Of a stretch of 11,879 nt of DNA, positions 1-6,239 are shown in pieces. A model generated the notes under the pieces. That model worked only from the letters and a program-made list of their open reading frames with translations, was not told the DNA's origin and did not search any database. The stretch is taken from NCBI GenBank assembly GCA_964469555.1, contig CAYYAQ010000160.1:1-11879 (forward strand). The letters are read 5' to 3'. The translations under genes and the position numbers were made by a program. Positions within the stretch are counted from its first letter, which is position 1, and the number at the start of each line of letters is the position of its first letter. The stretch comes from CAYYAQ01 sp964469555 (lineage in GTDB: Bacteria; Planctomycetota; UBA1135; UBA2386).

Positions 1-279
1 AACGAGGAAAAGCTCCTCCCGGAAAACAACTACTGCGATCACCTGAGCGCGAAGCAGTTGACCCGGTGGAAATACAAGCTCCTGCTCAATTTCTACGGCA
101 CGTCATTCCTGTGCCGGCCTTGGCGCGTATTCCGCATCGTCTTCAACGCGATGCGTGGACGCGAGACATCGAAGCTCGAGACCTACCTCGTCGGCATGCG
201 TCGCAAGACCTGGATCGCGGTGAAGAACCGATTCCGGCGACCGTCGCTGAGTTCGGCTAGCGCCGCAGTCGATCCCTAG
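1..279 (+). CDS. C-terminal fragment of a possible B12-binding radical SAM protein
   Basis: The frame is open from the first base to a TAG stop at 277-279, giving about 92 residues of a protein whose start lies outside the window. The tail is basic and aromatic: a helix with RWKYKLLLNFYGTSFLCRP is followed by WRVFRIVF and an Arg/Lys-rich end. B12-binding radical SAM enzymes often end with an Arg-rich helical segment containing an FYLRP-like motif, and the FYGTSFLCRPWRVFRI stretch resembles it. That similarity is from memory and is weak evidence. No Fe-S cluster motif is visible because that part would lie upstream. The last 23 bases overlap the end of the opposite-strand pilT remnant. It could instead be a glycosyltransferase or another enzyme with a basic C-terminal tail. 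The frame itself is credible; the family call is tentative. Confidence 0.45.
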   Translation, partial: NEEKLLPENNYCDHLSAKQLTRWKYKLLLNFYGTSFLCRPWRVFRIVFNAMRGRETSKLETYLVGMRRKTWIAVKNRFRRPSLSSASAAVDP

Positions 280-780
280 TCGGCAGCCCGCGGTTCGCAA
301 GAACCGCTTCGCGGTCCGTCGCGTGGAACAGCGCTTCCTCTTCGCTGATCAGGTAGCGAGTCAGCAGATCGCGCAGCCCCATGTCGGTCGTCTGCGAACC
401 GAGACCGCGGGACGTCACCATGGCTTCTTCGAGTTCGTGGAGATGACCGCTGCGGATGATCCGGGCTGGTCATCGGGTTGGTTGAGCAGCGCTTGCGCCA
501 TCATGACGCGGAGCGACGTCGCCAGCCGGGCTCGGTCATCCTGTGCCTCGCCCGAGCCTTGTTGATGTGGTTGATCATCGCGGCCACGGTCGTGCTCTTT
601 TCGGAGCCGAGGAACCCGGTCACTGCGATGAGGCCACTGTTGAAGCCGCTGAACCCGGCGAGCAGCCGCGACAAGGCGAGTTCGGCGAAGTCCGGAATCC
701 CCGCGTAGGAATCCGATGGAACGCCATACTCAGTCCCCGGGAGTGTCGCATCACGACGGACCACGCCACTCGGGGAATGA
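257..780 (-). pseudogene. Decayed pilT-type retraction ATPase
   Basis: Four minus-strand segments in shifting frames read, in order, like a type IV pilus retraction ATPase (PilT family). At about 778-712 SVVMRHSRGLSMAFHRIPT resembles the strand before the ATPase core. At about 709-540, in another frame, IPDFAELAL is followed by GLIAVTGFLGSEKSTTVAAM, which matches the PilT Walker A region GLVLVTGPTGSGKSTT but with the GxGKST loop changed to GSEKST (591-617). At 537-481 DRARLATSLRVMMAQALLN resembles the PilT segment before the C-terminal domain. At 460-257 IIRSGHLHELEEAM, then LISEEEALFHATD, resembles the C-terminal IREGK and ISYEEALSRA region, ending in a TAG at 257-259. The Walker B, Asp-box and His-box region, roughly a hundred residues, is missing between the second and third pieces. 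The gene cannot make a working motor. The N-terminal limit is uncertain and more remnant may lie above 780. Confidence 0.75.
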
Positions 781-1300
781 CTCGAGGCTTCGGGGAAGCC
801 TCAGCACTCGTGCGTAGACGGTCAACACGCCCGCCCCATCCTCCGATCGTGATGATACACCGTGGAATGGAGGCGTCGCTCCCCTCGCCCGGGACGCCCA
901 TGTCACGCGGGTCCGCGAACGCCCGGGGTTCGGCTTCGTCGCCGGCTGCTCCTCAAGGGTCCGATATCCCGTCCCACCCGAATCTCGAGATTTACACCAG
1001 CCCGCAGGAATCTCGCGCACGGATCCTCCCCGGGGCCGCCGACCACGGCTGCAGCAGGGATCGGGCCCGCCGCCGAATCACGCATACGGTAGATTTCCCG
1101 GCTTGTCAGGAGAGCGAGGGGCCGCAGTGGCAACGAGTTGCGAAGCACGGCCCGACGGCTGACCGGACCGGCATCACCTCCGGGAGATCGTCGTCGGCAT
1201 GACGGCGCCGTCGACTGGCGCTTCGCGGTCACCACCCTCCCCTCCGCAAGCGGGTCTCTCGACCGAGGCGCGGCGAGGATGCCCTCTTATGCGCGAACCC
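781..1300. other. Gene-poor stretch, no convincing coding region
   Basis: Open frames occur here on both strands, including one on the plus strand at 543-1202. Their translations are Arg/Pro/Ser-rich, lack recognisable motifs and have no plausible ribosome-binding sites. Because the pilT remnant ends nearby, this is most simply read as further decayed DNA. One minus-strand segment near 970-1010 reads EIRVGRDIGP, which faintly recalls the ASDLHLxxGxPP motif at the PilT N-terminus, but this is too weak to annotate. No tRNA, repeat array or insertion sequence was seen. Confidence 0.5.
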
Positions 1301-1315
1301 GACTCCTGCTACAAT
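1287..1315 (+). promoter_or_regulatory. Possible extended -10 promoter
   Basis: TACAAT at 1310-1315 is preceded by TG plus one base, giving an extended -10 (TGCTACAAT). The -35 region 17 bases upstream (TTATGC, 1287-1292) is poor, which is common for extended -10 promoters. Transcription from about 1322 would give a leader of about 175 nt before the coding region at 1497. This is a pattern match only. Confidence 0.4.
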
Positions 1316-1334
1316 CTCCGCTGTGCCATCCTCG

Positions 1335-1404
1335 GGAGGGCGTCAGCCTCCGTTTTAGGTAGGTCTGAGGAATCGGCCATCCATCCGGGTGTCAACCTAG
1401 ACCT
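1335..1404 (+). promoter_or_regulatory. Possible structured 5' leader
   Basis: Two inverted repeats lie between the candidate promoter and the gene at 1497. The first is GGAGG (1335-1339) with CCTCC (1347-1351), a 5-bp stem followed by a G and four Ts at 1353-1356, which looks like a weak attenuator. The second is AGGTCT (1361-1366) with AGACCT (1399-1404), enclosing a smaller CGG/CCG pair. I do not recognise a known riboswitch or small RNA. The stems are short and could arise by chance in GC-rich DNA. Confidence 0.25.
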
Positions 1405-1496
1405 CGAATTCAACCGTGCAGCCGAGCTATGCCCGGTGTTTCCGTTTAATCGTCCACGTAGCCCGGCGTAGCCCCCAAGCGCCTGACAGGAACCCA

Positions 1497-2051
1497 GTGA
1501 CCCCACCAAACCCGACATCAAAGCCCAAGAAGGGCAAGAAGAAGCCCTCCCCCAAGCGTCAGAAGGCGAAGCAGGCGTCCCTCCGCTCGTCCGTGCTGTG
1601 CCGATTCGTCACCGGAATCGAAGATGACGACGTGTTGGTCAGCGGCGGCTCGATTCTCGGCCAGGGCTTCGGTCGTTGCGGCGGCCGCATACTCAGCAGC
1701 AAGCTGGAGCAGACGATCTGCGGTCTTCTGTCCGACGCCGGCCTCACCCACAGCCACTCGCCTCGCTATTTCGAGGTCCCGGTAACCAAAGACGCCGTGG
1801 GTGCCTACGCCCCGCTGGTGGTCCTCCGTGGTCGCGGTCGCGGTGGGAAGACGGTCGTGATCGAGTGCGCCGACGAGATCGACCCCCCGCTCCTCGACAA
1901 GATCGTCGCTTTCCGGGAGAAGTTCAGATCCGAGTTCTACGTGATCTTCATCGCCCCCGAGGAGGTTCTCGACCTCATCCCTCTGGCCGCCTACGACGAG
2001 TCCAGCGTCACGACCGATCTGGGGACCCTGATCAACCGCCTGGCTGATTAG
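1497..2051 (+). CDS. Conserved-looking protein of unknown function, nuclease-like fold
   Basis: The gene encodes 184 residues from GTG 1497, chosen because AGGA lies at 1488-1491 at normal spacing; the frame extends upstream to a GTG/ATG region near 1416 with no ribosome-binding site. I do not recognise the family. Residues 1-35 are a low-complexity basic tail rich in Lys, Pro and Ser (KPKKGKKKPSPKRQKAK), likely disordered and able to bind nucleic acid or ribosomes. The rest is globular: SKLEQTICGLLSDAGL (a helix), HSPRYFEVPV, APLVVLRG and KTVVIECAD (strands), then LLDKIVAFREKF and YVIFIAP. This helix-strand order, with a following helix and a final strand, resembles the PD-(D/E)XK nuclease fold. 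The expected Asp in the second strand is Leu, and ExK reads ECA, so catalysis looks lost. The fold suggestion is inference. The gene is probably monocistronic, with a hairpin after its end. Confidence 0.75.
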   Translation: MTPPNPTSKPKKGKKKPSPKRQKAKQASLRSSVLCRFVTGIEDDDVLVSGGSILGQGFGRCGGRILSSKLEQTICGLLSDAGLTHSHSPRYFEVPVTKDAVGAYAPLVVLRGRGRGGKTVVIECADEIDPPLLDKIVAFREKFRSEFYVIFIAPEEVLDLIPLAAYDESSVTTDLGTLINRLAD

Positions 2052-2077
2052 CCGTCCACCGCCTCCCTGTCCGAAGA

Positions 2078-2106
2078 GGCAAGGACTCCCCCGAGCCGCC
2101 CTTGCC
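2078..2106 (+). terminator. Hairpin after the 1497-2051 gene
   Basis: GGCAAGG (2078-2084) pairs perfectly with CCTTGCC (2100-2106), and the loop contains a further CTC/GAG pair around CCCC (2086-2095). It starts 27 nt after the TAG stop. No T-run follows (the next bases are AATCCCG), so it is at best a non-canonical terminator or a transcript-end stabilising hairpin. Confidence 0.35.
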
Positions 2107-2270
2107 AATCCCGTGGGGTCGCACAGGCTCAGCACCGCAAGCGCCTGGTTCGTCAAACCGCGAATCCCAGGGTGCTCCCGGTCTCGGTCCGCCACTCCCC
2201 GCGAGAGGAGGCAAGCCCCCCCCCTCGCCGGTCTCAGAATCGGAAAGCCGCAGTCCGTCAGAAACCCCGC

Positions 2271-2299
2271 TTGGCCCGGACCCCCGGTCTCGCTATGGT
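2271..2299 (+). promoter_or_regulatory. Possible sigma70-type promoter of the GreA-type gene
   Basis: TTGGCC (2271-2276) and TATGGT (2294-2299) are separated by exactly 17 bases. Transcription would start near 2306, about 25-35 nt before the two candidate TTG starts at 2332 and 2341. The location supports a start inside the longer open frame, not at 2113. Confidence 0.45.
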
Positions 2300-2340
2300 T
2301 CTGCGCCCTTCACCGGTCTACACATGTCCAGTTGCGCGCA

Positions 2341-4539
2341 TTGGCCCAAACCGATCTAGTCGAACTCGCCCGTTCCAACGATATTTCCGGCCTGGAGCAG
2401 GCCTGGAATGAAGCCGCCTCAAGTCTTGGCGACGCTTCCCAGTATCGCGAGGCCATCGAGGCCCTCTGCGACCTGGATCTGCCGGGCAAGGCTCTCACTC
2501 TCGCTACGCAGATGGTCGAAGCCCTGGCCATCGCGGACCGCGTTCCGGACGCTCGAAAGCTCGCCGCCGTCGTGGTCCAGAGGGGTGCCCACAATGACAA
2601 GCTGGCACAACGCTTGTTCGAGCTCATCGAAACTCAGGACGGAGCCCAGGACTGGCACGAAGAGATCAAGTCCATGGCCGGAATGACGGGTGAAAACATC
2701 TCCGCGCACAGCCTGACCGAATACGAGAAGTACCGCCGCTTCACGCAAGGACATGTCCTCTATCACCGGGCCGGATGGGGCGAAGGCGTGGTCACGGATT
2801 TCCGCACGGCCAGCCGGGAGATCGTCATCGACTTCGTCAACGGTCGGGAACGCGACATGCCGTTGAAGGCTGCCATCGAGAGCCTCACGCCGTTGCCTGA
2901 TGACGATCTGCGCTGCATGCGCATCCTGCAAAAGGAGAAGCTCGACGAACTCGCAGCGGACAATCCTTCGATCCTGATACGCAAGGCCGCCGTGATCTTC
3001 CGCGGCAAGATCACGAGCACGAAGGTCAAGGAGACCCTCTGCCCTTCGGTCATCCCCACGAAGAAATGGACCAGCTTCTGGAAGCGCGCGAAGGCAGCCG
3101 CCGCCCACGACCCCTGGTTGCAGATCGAAGGCAGCGCCACGCGGCCCGTGTTCATTCTGCGCAAGAAGCCGGTGAGCCTCGCCGACGAAGCGCGGCGTGA
3201 GGTCAAGTACGCTGACGACCTCGCCGACGCGATCAAGATCTGCCGGAACTACATCGGTCGATGTCACGACGAACACGCGACGAACACGATCCTCGACCTC
3301 GCAGAGGAATCCGTCGAGGCCGCGCTCGCGAAGGCAGACCCCGAAACAAACCCGAGTGGTGAAGATGCGCCGGATCCGTCACACCTGATGGACGGCATCC
3401 TCCTCCTGGGCGAACACAACCGCGCAACAACCGTCACGCCAGCGCAGGAGCTGAAGATCCTCCTGACGCAGGACGGCCTGTTCCACCCGGAGCACATGAA
3501 CAAGCTCTCGACAGCCGACGCGCGAGACCACGCCGCGTCGCTGCTCCCCGAGGCACTCGGCGAAGGATGGGTCGAGCAGTGCGCTAAGTCACTGCCGCGC
3601 TTCCCCGCCGACGTCGTGGAGACCGTCGTCGAGAAGATCGTCGAATCCGGCGAGGGTGGACGACTGCTCGGGCTGTGGGACACCGTCGCCCCCTACCCAA
3701 GGCGTCACCCGATGATGACCTACATGATGGGGTGCCTGTTCGCGGACGGGACCTTCGACGGCGTCGAAGAAGCACCCGACAAGGTCACGGTGGGACGCGT
3801 ATTGCTCCATCTCGTGCGGACCCTGACCGAGGACCGGAAGGGCGACGCGACCAAGGGCCGGTTGCTGACGCGACTGGTCAGCTTGATGGCGGGTCGTCGC
3901 GAATACCTCAAGCGGATCCTCGATGGCATCTCCAAGGACGACCTCGCCTCGTTCTTCGGCATCACGGAACGTGGCGGTCCGGACTTCCCGCAGGAGATCA
4001 GCAACGAAGTCCTCCGCACCGTCGCGAAGAAATACCCCGACCTGACCGCGAAACCGGACAAGCCGTTCTGGGAATCCGAGTTCAACTACGTCACGGCGGA
4101 CGGACTCGCTCGCCACCAGGAGGAGTACCGCGTCCTGGTCGAAGAGAAGATCCCCGCAAACTCCACCGCGATCGGCGTGGCCGCCTCGCACGGCGACCTG
4201 AGCGAGAACAGCGAGTGGGATGCGGCGGTCGAAGAACAGCGCAACCTGACAGACCGCGCGCGCGTGATGGACGACGAACTCCAACTCGCGCGCCTTATCG
4301 ATGACCAGGCAATCCCGGGCGACATGGTCTCGCCGGGCACGCGGGTCACCTTCCACACCGACGACGAGGAGCGCACTGTCCGGGTGCTCGGGCCGTGGGA
4401 TACGACCGCAGATGACATCCTGAACTACAAGGCTCCGCTCGGACAGGCCTTGTTGGGGATGAAGCCTGGTCAGGCATCGACGATCGACCTCGGTGGCAAC
4501 GAACACGAACTGCGCGTAGACGCGGTCGAAAAGCTCTGA
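2341..4539 (+). CDS. greA: Long GreA-type transcription elongation factor with helical N-terminal region
   Basis: The protein ends in a complete GreA/GreB module. GreA rescues backtracked RNA polymerase by inserting a coiled coil into the secondary channel, where acidic tip residues stimulate transcript cleavage. From TTG 2341 it has 732 residues. The tip motif GDLSENSEWDAAVEEQ lies near residues 618-633, with the Asp and Glu of DLSEN intact (D619, E622), and the C-terminal FKBP-like domain follows (GTRVTFHTDDEE, then APLGQALLGMKPGQ). Residues 1-130 look like TPR-type helices. Residues 133-195 (GHVLYHRAGWGEGVV, then IVIDFV) look like a small Tudor/SH3-type barrel. The remainder is helical. 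Chlamydial GreA is about 715 residues with a similar extension. The frame stays open back to 2113, but that part is Arg/Pro/Ser-rich and lies upstream of the promoter-like element. TTG 2332 is an alternative start; neither has a clear Shine-Dalgarno. First gene of a likely three-gene cluster. Confidence 0.88.
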   Translation: MAQTDLVELARSNDISGLEQAWNEAASSLGDASQYREAIEALCDLDLPGKALTLATQMVEALAIADRVPDARKLAAVVVQRGAHNDKLAQRLFELIETQDGAQDWHEEIKSMAGMTGENISAHSLTEYEKYRRFTQGHVLYHRAGWGEGVVTDFRTASREIVIDFVNGRERDMPLKAAIESLTPLPDDDLRCMRILQKEKLDELAADNPSILIRKAAVIFRGKITSTKVKETLCPSVIPTKKWTSFWKRAKAAAAHDPWLQIEGSATRPVFILRKKPVSLADEARREVKYADDLADAIKICRNYIGRCHDEHATNTILDLAEESVEAALAKADPETNPSGEDAPDPSHLMDGILLLGEHNRATTVTPAQELKILLTQDGLFHPEHMNKLSTADARDHAASLLPEALGEGWVEQCAKSLPRFPADVVETVVEKIVESGEGGRLLGLWDTVAPYPRRHPMMTYMMGCLFADGTFDGVEEAPDKVTVGRVLLHLVRTLTEDRKGDATKGRLLTRLVSLMAGRREYLKRILDGISKDDLASFFGITERGGPDFPQEISNEVLRTVAKKYPDLTAKPDKPFWESEFNYVTADGLARHQEEYRVLVEEKIPANSTAIGVAASHGDLSENSEWDAAVEEQRNLTDRARVMDDELQLARLIDDQAIPGDMVSPGTRVTFHTDDEERTVRVLGPWDTTADDILNYKAPLGQALLGMKPGQASTIDLGGNEHELRVDAVEKL

Positions 4540-4604
4540 CTTCGCAATACGGCACGACGATCGAGCTGCTGCCGGACGATTCTGGCCAGCAGATCACGGT
4601 CGAT

Positions 4605-5279
4605 GTGCTCCCGGGGAAGAGTCCAGCTCTGGTCTTCCTGCACGGGATGAAGTCCACCCGCAACGGAACGAAGAGCGACGAGATCCTCGCCCGCGCGCGG
4701 CGCCGCGGCCAGGGGTTCGCCCGAGTTGACTTTCGCGGGCACGGGGACTCCGGCGGCAACATCGACTCGATCACCATATCCGGCCTCATCGCGGATATCG
4801 CCGCGGTCGTCTCACACGTCGGACCTTGCGTGCTCATCGGGTCTTCGATGGGAGCCTTGGCAGCCGCGTGGTTCGCCGCCACGGATTATCGCGCCGCGGG
4901 CTCGGCGGGCGACGTCGCCGCCTTGGTGTTGTTGTCCCCCGCGCTCGGCTACCTCCCCGAAATGACGAGGAAGACCGACTCCTACGAACTCCGCCGCAGC
5001 GACGAGACCCTGATGACGCTTCAGGAGAAGACCCTGCGCGACGCAAAGAAGTACGACGAGTCGATGCTGCCGCGGGCCATCCACGTGCCCCTTCTCGTTA
5101 TCCACGGCGGGGCGGATCGAACCGTTCCCAGGGCCCGAAGCGAGAGTTTCTGCCGGGATGTCCCCCACCGGGACAAGGAGTTCTGGCTGATCGAGGGCGG
5201 AAGCCACAGCCTCAACGAAGACGTGGGAATGGTGCTGGATCGCGTGGAGTCTTTCCTGGACGAGCGCGGGCTGCTCTGA
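4605..5279 (+). CDS. Alpha/beta hydrolase (serine hydrolase, S33/BAAT-like)
   Basis: This is a small cytoplasmic alpha/beta hydrolase of about 224 residues counted from GTG 4605. Visible features are the oxyanion-hole strand VFLHG (10-14), the strand with DFRGHGDSGG (42-51), the nucleophile elbow GSSMG with Ser81, the acid in HGGADRTVP (Asp171) and the base in GGSHSL (His201), a full catalytic triad. There is no signal peptide. The substrate cannot be told from the sequence; esterase, thioesterase or acyl-aminopeptidase activity are all possible. The in-frame codons before 4605 read TIELLPDDSGQQITVDV, which looks like the usual first beta-hairpin of this fold, so the true start is probably upstream, at or just after the greA stop (TGA 4537-4539), using a non-standard codon. 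The gene follows greA closely and probably shares its transcript. Confidence 0.85.
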   Translation: MLPGKSPALVFLHGMKSTRNGTKSDEILARARRRGQGFARVDFRGHGDSGGNIDSITISGLIADIAAVVSHVGPCVLIGSSMGALAAAWFAATDYRAAGSAGDVAALVLLSPALGYLPEMTRKTDSYELRRSDETLMTLQEKTLRDAKKYDESMLPRAIHVPLLVIHGGADRTVPRARSESFCRDVPHRDKEFWLIEGGSHSLNEDVGMVLDRVESFLDERGLL

Positions 5280-5327
5280 AAAGCCACGGCCCTTGCCGCC
5301 CATCGGTTTCGGCGAGACACTTCAGGC

Positions 5328-5843
5328 GTGTTTCACGTGCCCAAGTCCGTCCAACGCGTCGCGGTCGAAATCGAGGGGTGGCTCGACCTGTCGTGCCCCG
5401 AGCACGCGCTGACCAAGCTCGAGGACCTGCTGGCGGTGCCCGGCGCTCGCCCGGCAGCGTTGACGCTCCGGGTGCGAGCCTACATGGACTTGAACCGCTT
5501 CGTCGACGCCATCATCGATATCGACGAGTTGCGGTCGTTCGATCACGACCCGGAGAAGGCCGACATCATGGAAGCGTGGTGCCGCAAGAGGATGAACGAC
5601 CTGGCCGGGGCGATCGTGTGCATGGAGCGGCTCCTCGAGCGCACGAAGCACAGCGCCATCGGTCACTTCAACCTGGGTTGCTATCTGGCGCTGCAGGGCG
5701 ACTCGGCGCGAGCTCTCGACGAGATCGCGATCGCGTGTGGGATTGACCCTCAATGCCGAAAGATGCTCGACGGGGAGTCCGACCTGGAGTCACTGCGAGG
5801 AATCCCGGGGTTCGACTCGCTCTTGGAACAGGCTGACTCCTGA
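5328..5843 (+). CDS. Small TPR-repeat protein
   Basis: The gene encodes 171 residues from GTG 5328 (GTG 5337 is an alternative; neither has a strong ribosome-binding site). It is made of helix pairs of TPR type: CPEHALTKLEDLL with PAALTLRVRAYMDL, then RFVDAIIDIDEL, then DLAGAIVCMERLL, and finally AIGHFNLGCYLALQGD with ARALDEIAIACGIDP. The end (DLESLRGIPGFDSLLEQ) is the common C-terminal signature of TPR proteins, where a conserved DLxxLRxxPxF motif caps the array. There is no signal peptide or transmembrane segment, so it is probably a cytoplasmic scaffold with an unknown partner. It starts 48 nt after the hydrolase in the same direction, so co-transcription with the hydrolase and the GreA-type gene is likely. 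Its end overlaps a doubtful minus-strand ORF. Confidence 0.82.
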   Translation: MFHVPKSVQRVAVEIEGWLDLSCPEHALTKLEDLLAVPGARPAALTLRVRAYMDLNRFVDAIIDIDELRSFDHDPEKADIMEAWCRKRMNDLAGAIVCMERLLERTKHSAIGHFNLGCYLALQGDSARALDEIAIACGIDPQCRKMLDGESDLESLRGIPGFDSLLEQADS

Positions 5844-6020
5844 GTCTTCGCGGGCTGCGCCCAGGTGTTGGCGGTCACTCTCCTGGATGTCACGGAGGAG
5901 CAGTTGCTCGAGGGTCGACTGCTGAAGACCGTCGGGGTAGTCCGCTTCCTCGAGGGGGAGGTAGCGGGTGAGAAGGACACCAAGGATGTCGTCATCGATG
6001 ACGATCACGGGCCGAGACAT
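5790..6020 (-). CDS. Doubtful small ORF, possible domain fragment
   Basis: A 76-residue frame starts at ATG 6020 with MSRPVIVIDDDILGVLLTRYL and continues with acidic, Gln/Leu-rich sequence (STLEQLLLRDIQ). The first strand with VIDDD is reminiscent of the start of a PIN-type or response-type alpha/beta domain, but nothing after it confirms a family, and a PIN domain would need about 50 more residues. The third codon positions are mostly G or C, which favours coding but could also reflect the local composition. No Shine-Dalgarno is visible. It lies downstream of the tRNA on the same strand and overlaps the last 54 nt of the TPR gene. It may be a truncated remnant. Confidence 0.3.
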   Translation of the reverse strand: MSRPVIVIDDDILGVLLTRYLPLEEADYPDGLQQSTLEQLLLRDIQESDRQHLGAAREDSGVSLFQERVEPRDSSQ

Positions 6021-6089
6021 GGGAGGTGTATCGGCAGGATCGGGGGGGTATCCGGACAAAACTGTCTGCGGAGCCTGGGTATGCGTTTG

Positions 6090-6104
6090 CCCGCCGAAGG
6101 CGGG
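6090..6104 (-). terminator. Short GC hairpin after the tRNA
   Basis: On the minus strand CCCGCC and GGCGGG pair around TTC, giving a 6-bp stem (or 5 bp with a CTTCG loop) beginning 7 nt past the tRNA 3' end. No T-run follows, so it may serve as a stop or boundary for 3' processing and not as a classical intrinsic terminator. Confidence 0.35.
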
Positions 6105-6110
6105 GATCAA

Positions 6111-6183
6111 TGGGCCCTGCTGGACTCGAACCAGCAACCGATCGGTTATGAGCCGACTGCTCTAACCATTGAGCTAAGGGCCC
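6111..6183 (-). tRNA. ileX: tRNA-Ile(CAU), lysidine type
   Basis: The minus strand folds into a 73-nt cloverleaf. The 7-bp acceptor stem is GGGCCCT with AGGGCCC. The D arm contains TTAGCTCAATGGTTAGAGC, the anticodon loop is CTCATAA (anticodon CAT), the T arm is CTGGTTCGAGTCCAG, and the discriminator base is A. A CAT anticodon means initiator Met, elongator Met or Ile2. The TTAGCTCA...GGTTAGAGCAG body and the GCTGGTTC..GTCCAGCAGGG 3' half closely follow E. coli tRNA-Ile2, whose wobble C is converted to lysidine by TilS to read AUA. Elongator Met is the alternative. CCA is not encoded: TTGATC follows the discriminator, so a CCA-adding enzyme would be required. It lies antisense between two plus-strand genes. 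Confidence 0.9.
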
Positions 6184-6192
6184 TGCCGAGCC

Positions 6193-6220
6193 AACCTATA
6201 GAATCCCCGAGACCTTGCAA
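6193..6220. promoter_or_regulatory. Divergent promoter region between tRNA and phosphatase gene
   Basis: On the minus strand TTGCAA (6215-6220) lies 14-16 bases upstream of TATAGG (6195-6200) or TAGGTT (6193-6198), which would start the tRNA transcript a few bases before its 5' end. On the plus strand TAGAAT (6199-6204) could serve as a -10 for the gene at 6240, without a good -35. The two would overlap, so transcription in one direction might hinder the other. Pattern match only. Confidence 0.3.
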
Positions 6221-6239
6221 TCCCAAAGCTGAGGAGCCC

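Noticed and set aside
543..1202. A 219-codon open frame on the plus strand opposite the pilT remnant
   Set aside because: The translation is Arg/Pro/Ser-rich and motif-free, with no ribosome-binding site, while the minus strand shows clear PilT-like peptides over part of it.
2216..2224. A run of nine Cs
   Set aside because: It lies upstream of the candidate promoter in non-coding DNA; without variant reads there is no reason to call it functional.
2113..2340. N-terminal extension of the GreA-type protein
   Set aside because: The extra 76 residues are low-complexity Arg/Pro/Ser sequence, and a promoter-like pair at 2271-2299 lies inside the stretch, so the start is placed at TTG 2341 or 2332.
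3589..4506. A 305-codon open frame on the minus strand
   Set aside because: It is antisense to the GreA module, which has all its conserved residues; the antisense translation has no motifs.
4826..5746. A 306-codon open frame on the plus strand
   Set aside because: It runs through both the hydrolase and the TPR gene in another frame and is extremely Arg-rich, a typical shadow.
5865..6239. N-terminal extension of the phosphatase gene
   Set aside because: This part of the frame runs antisense through a tRNA, and a good ribosome-binding site precedes GTG 6240.
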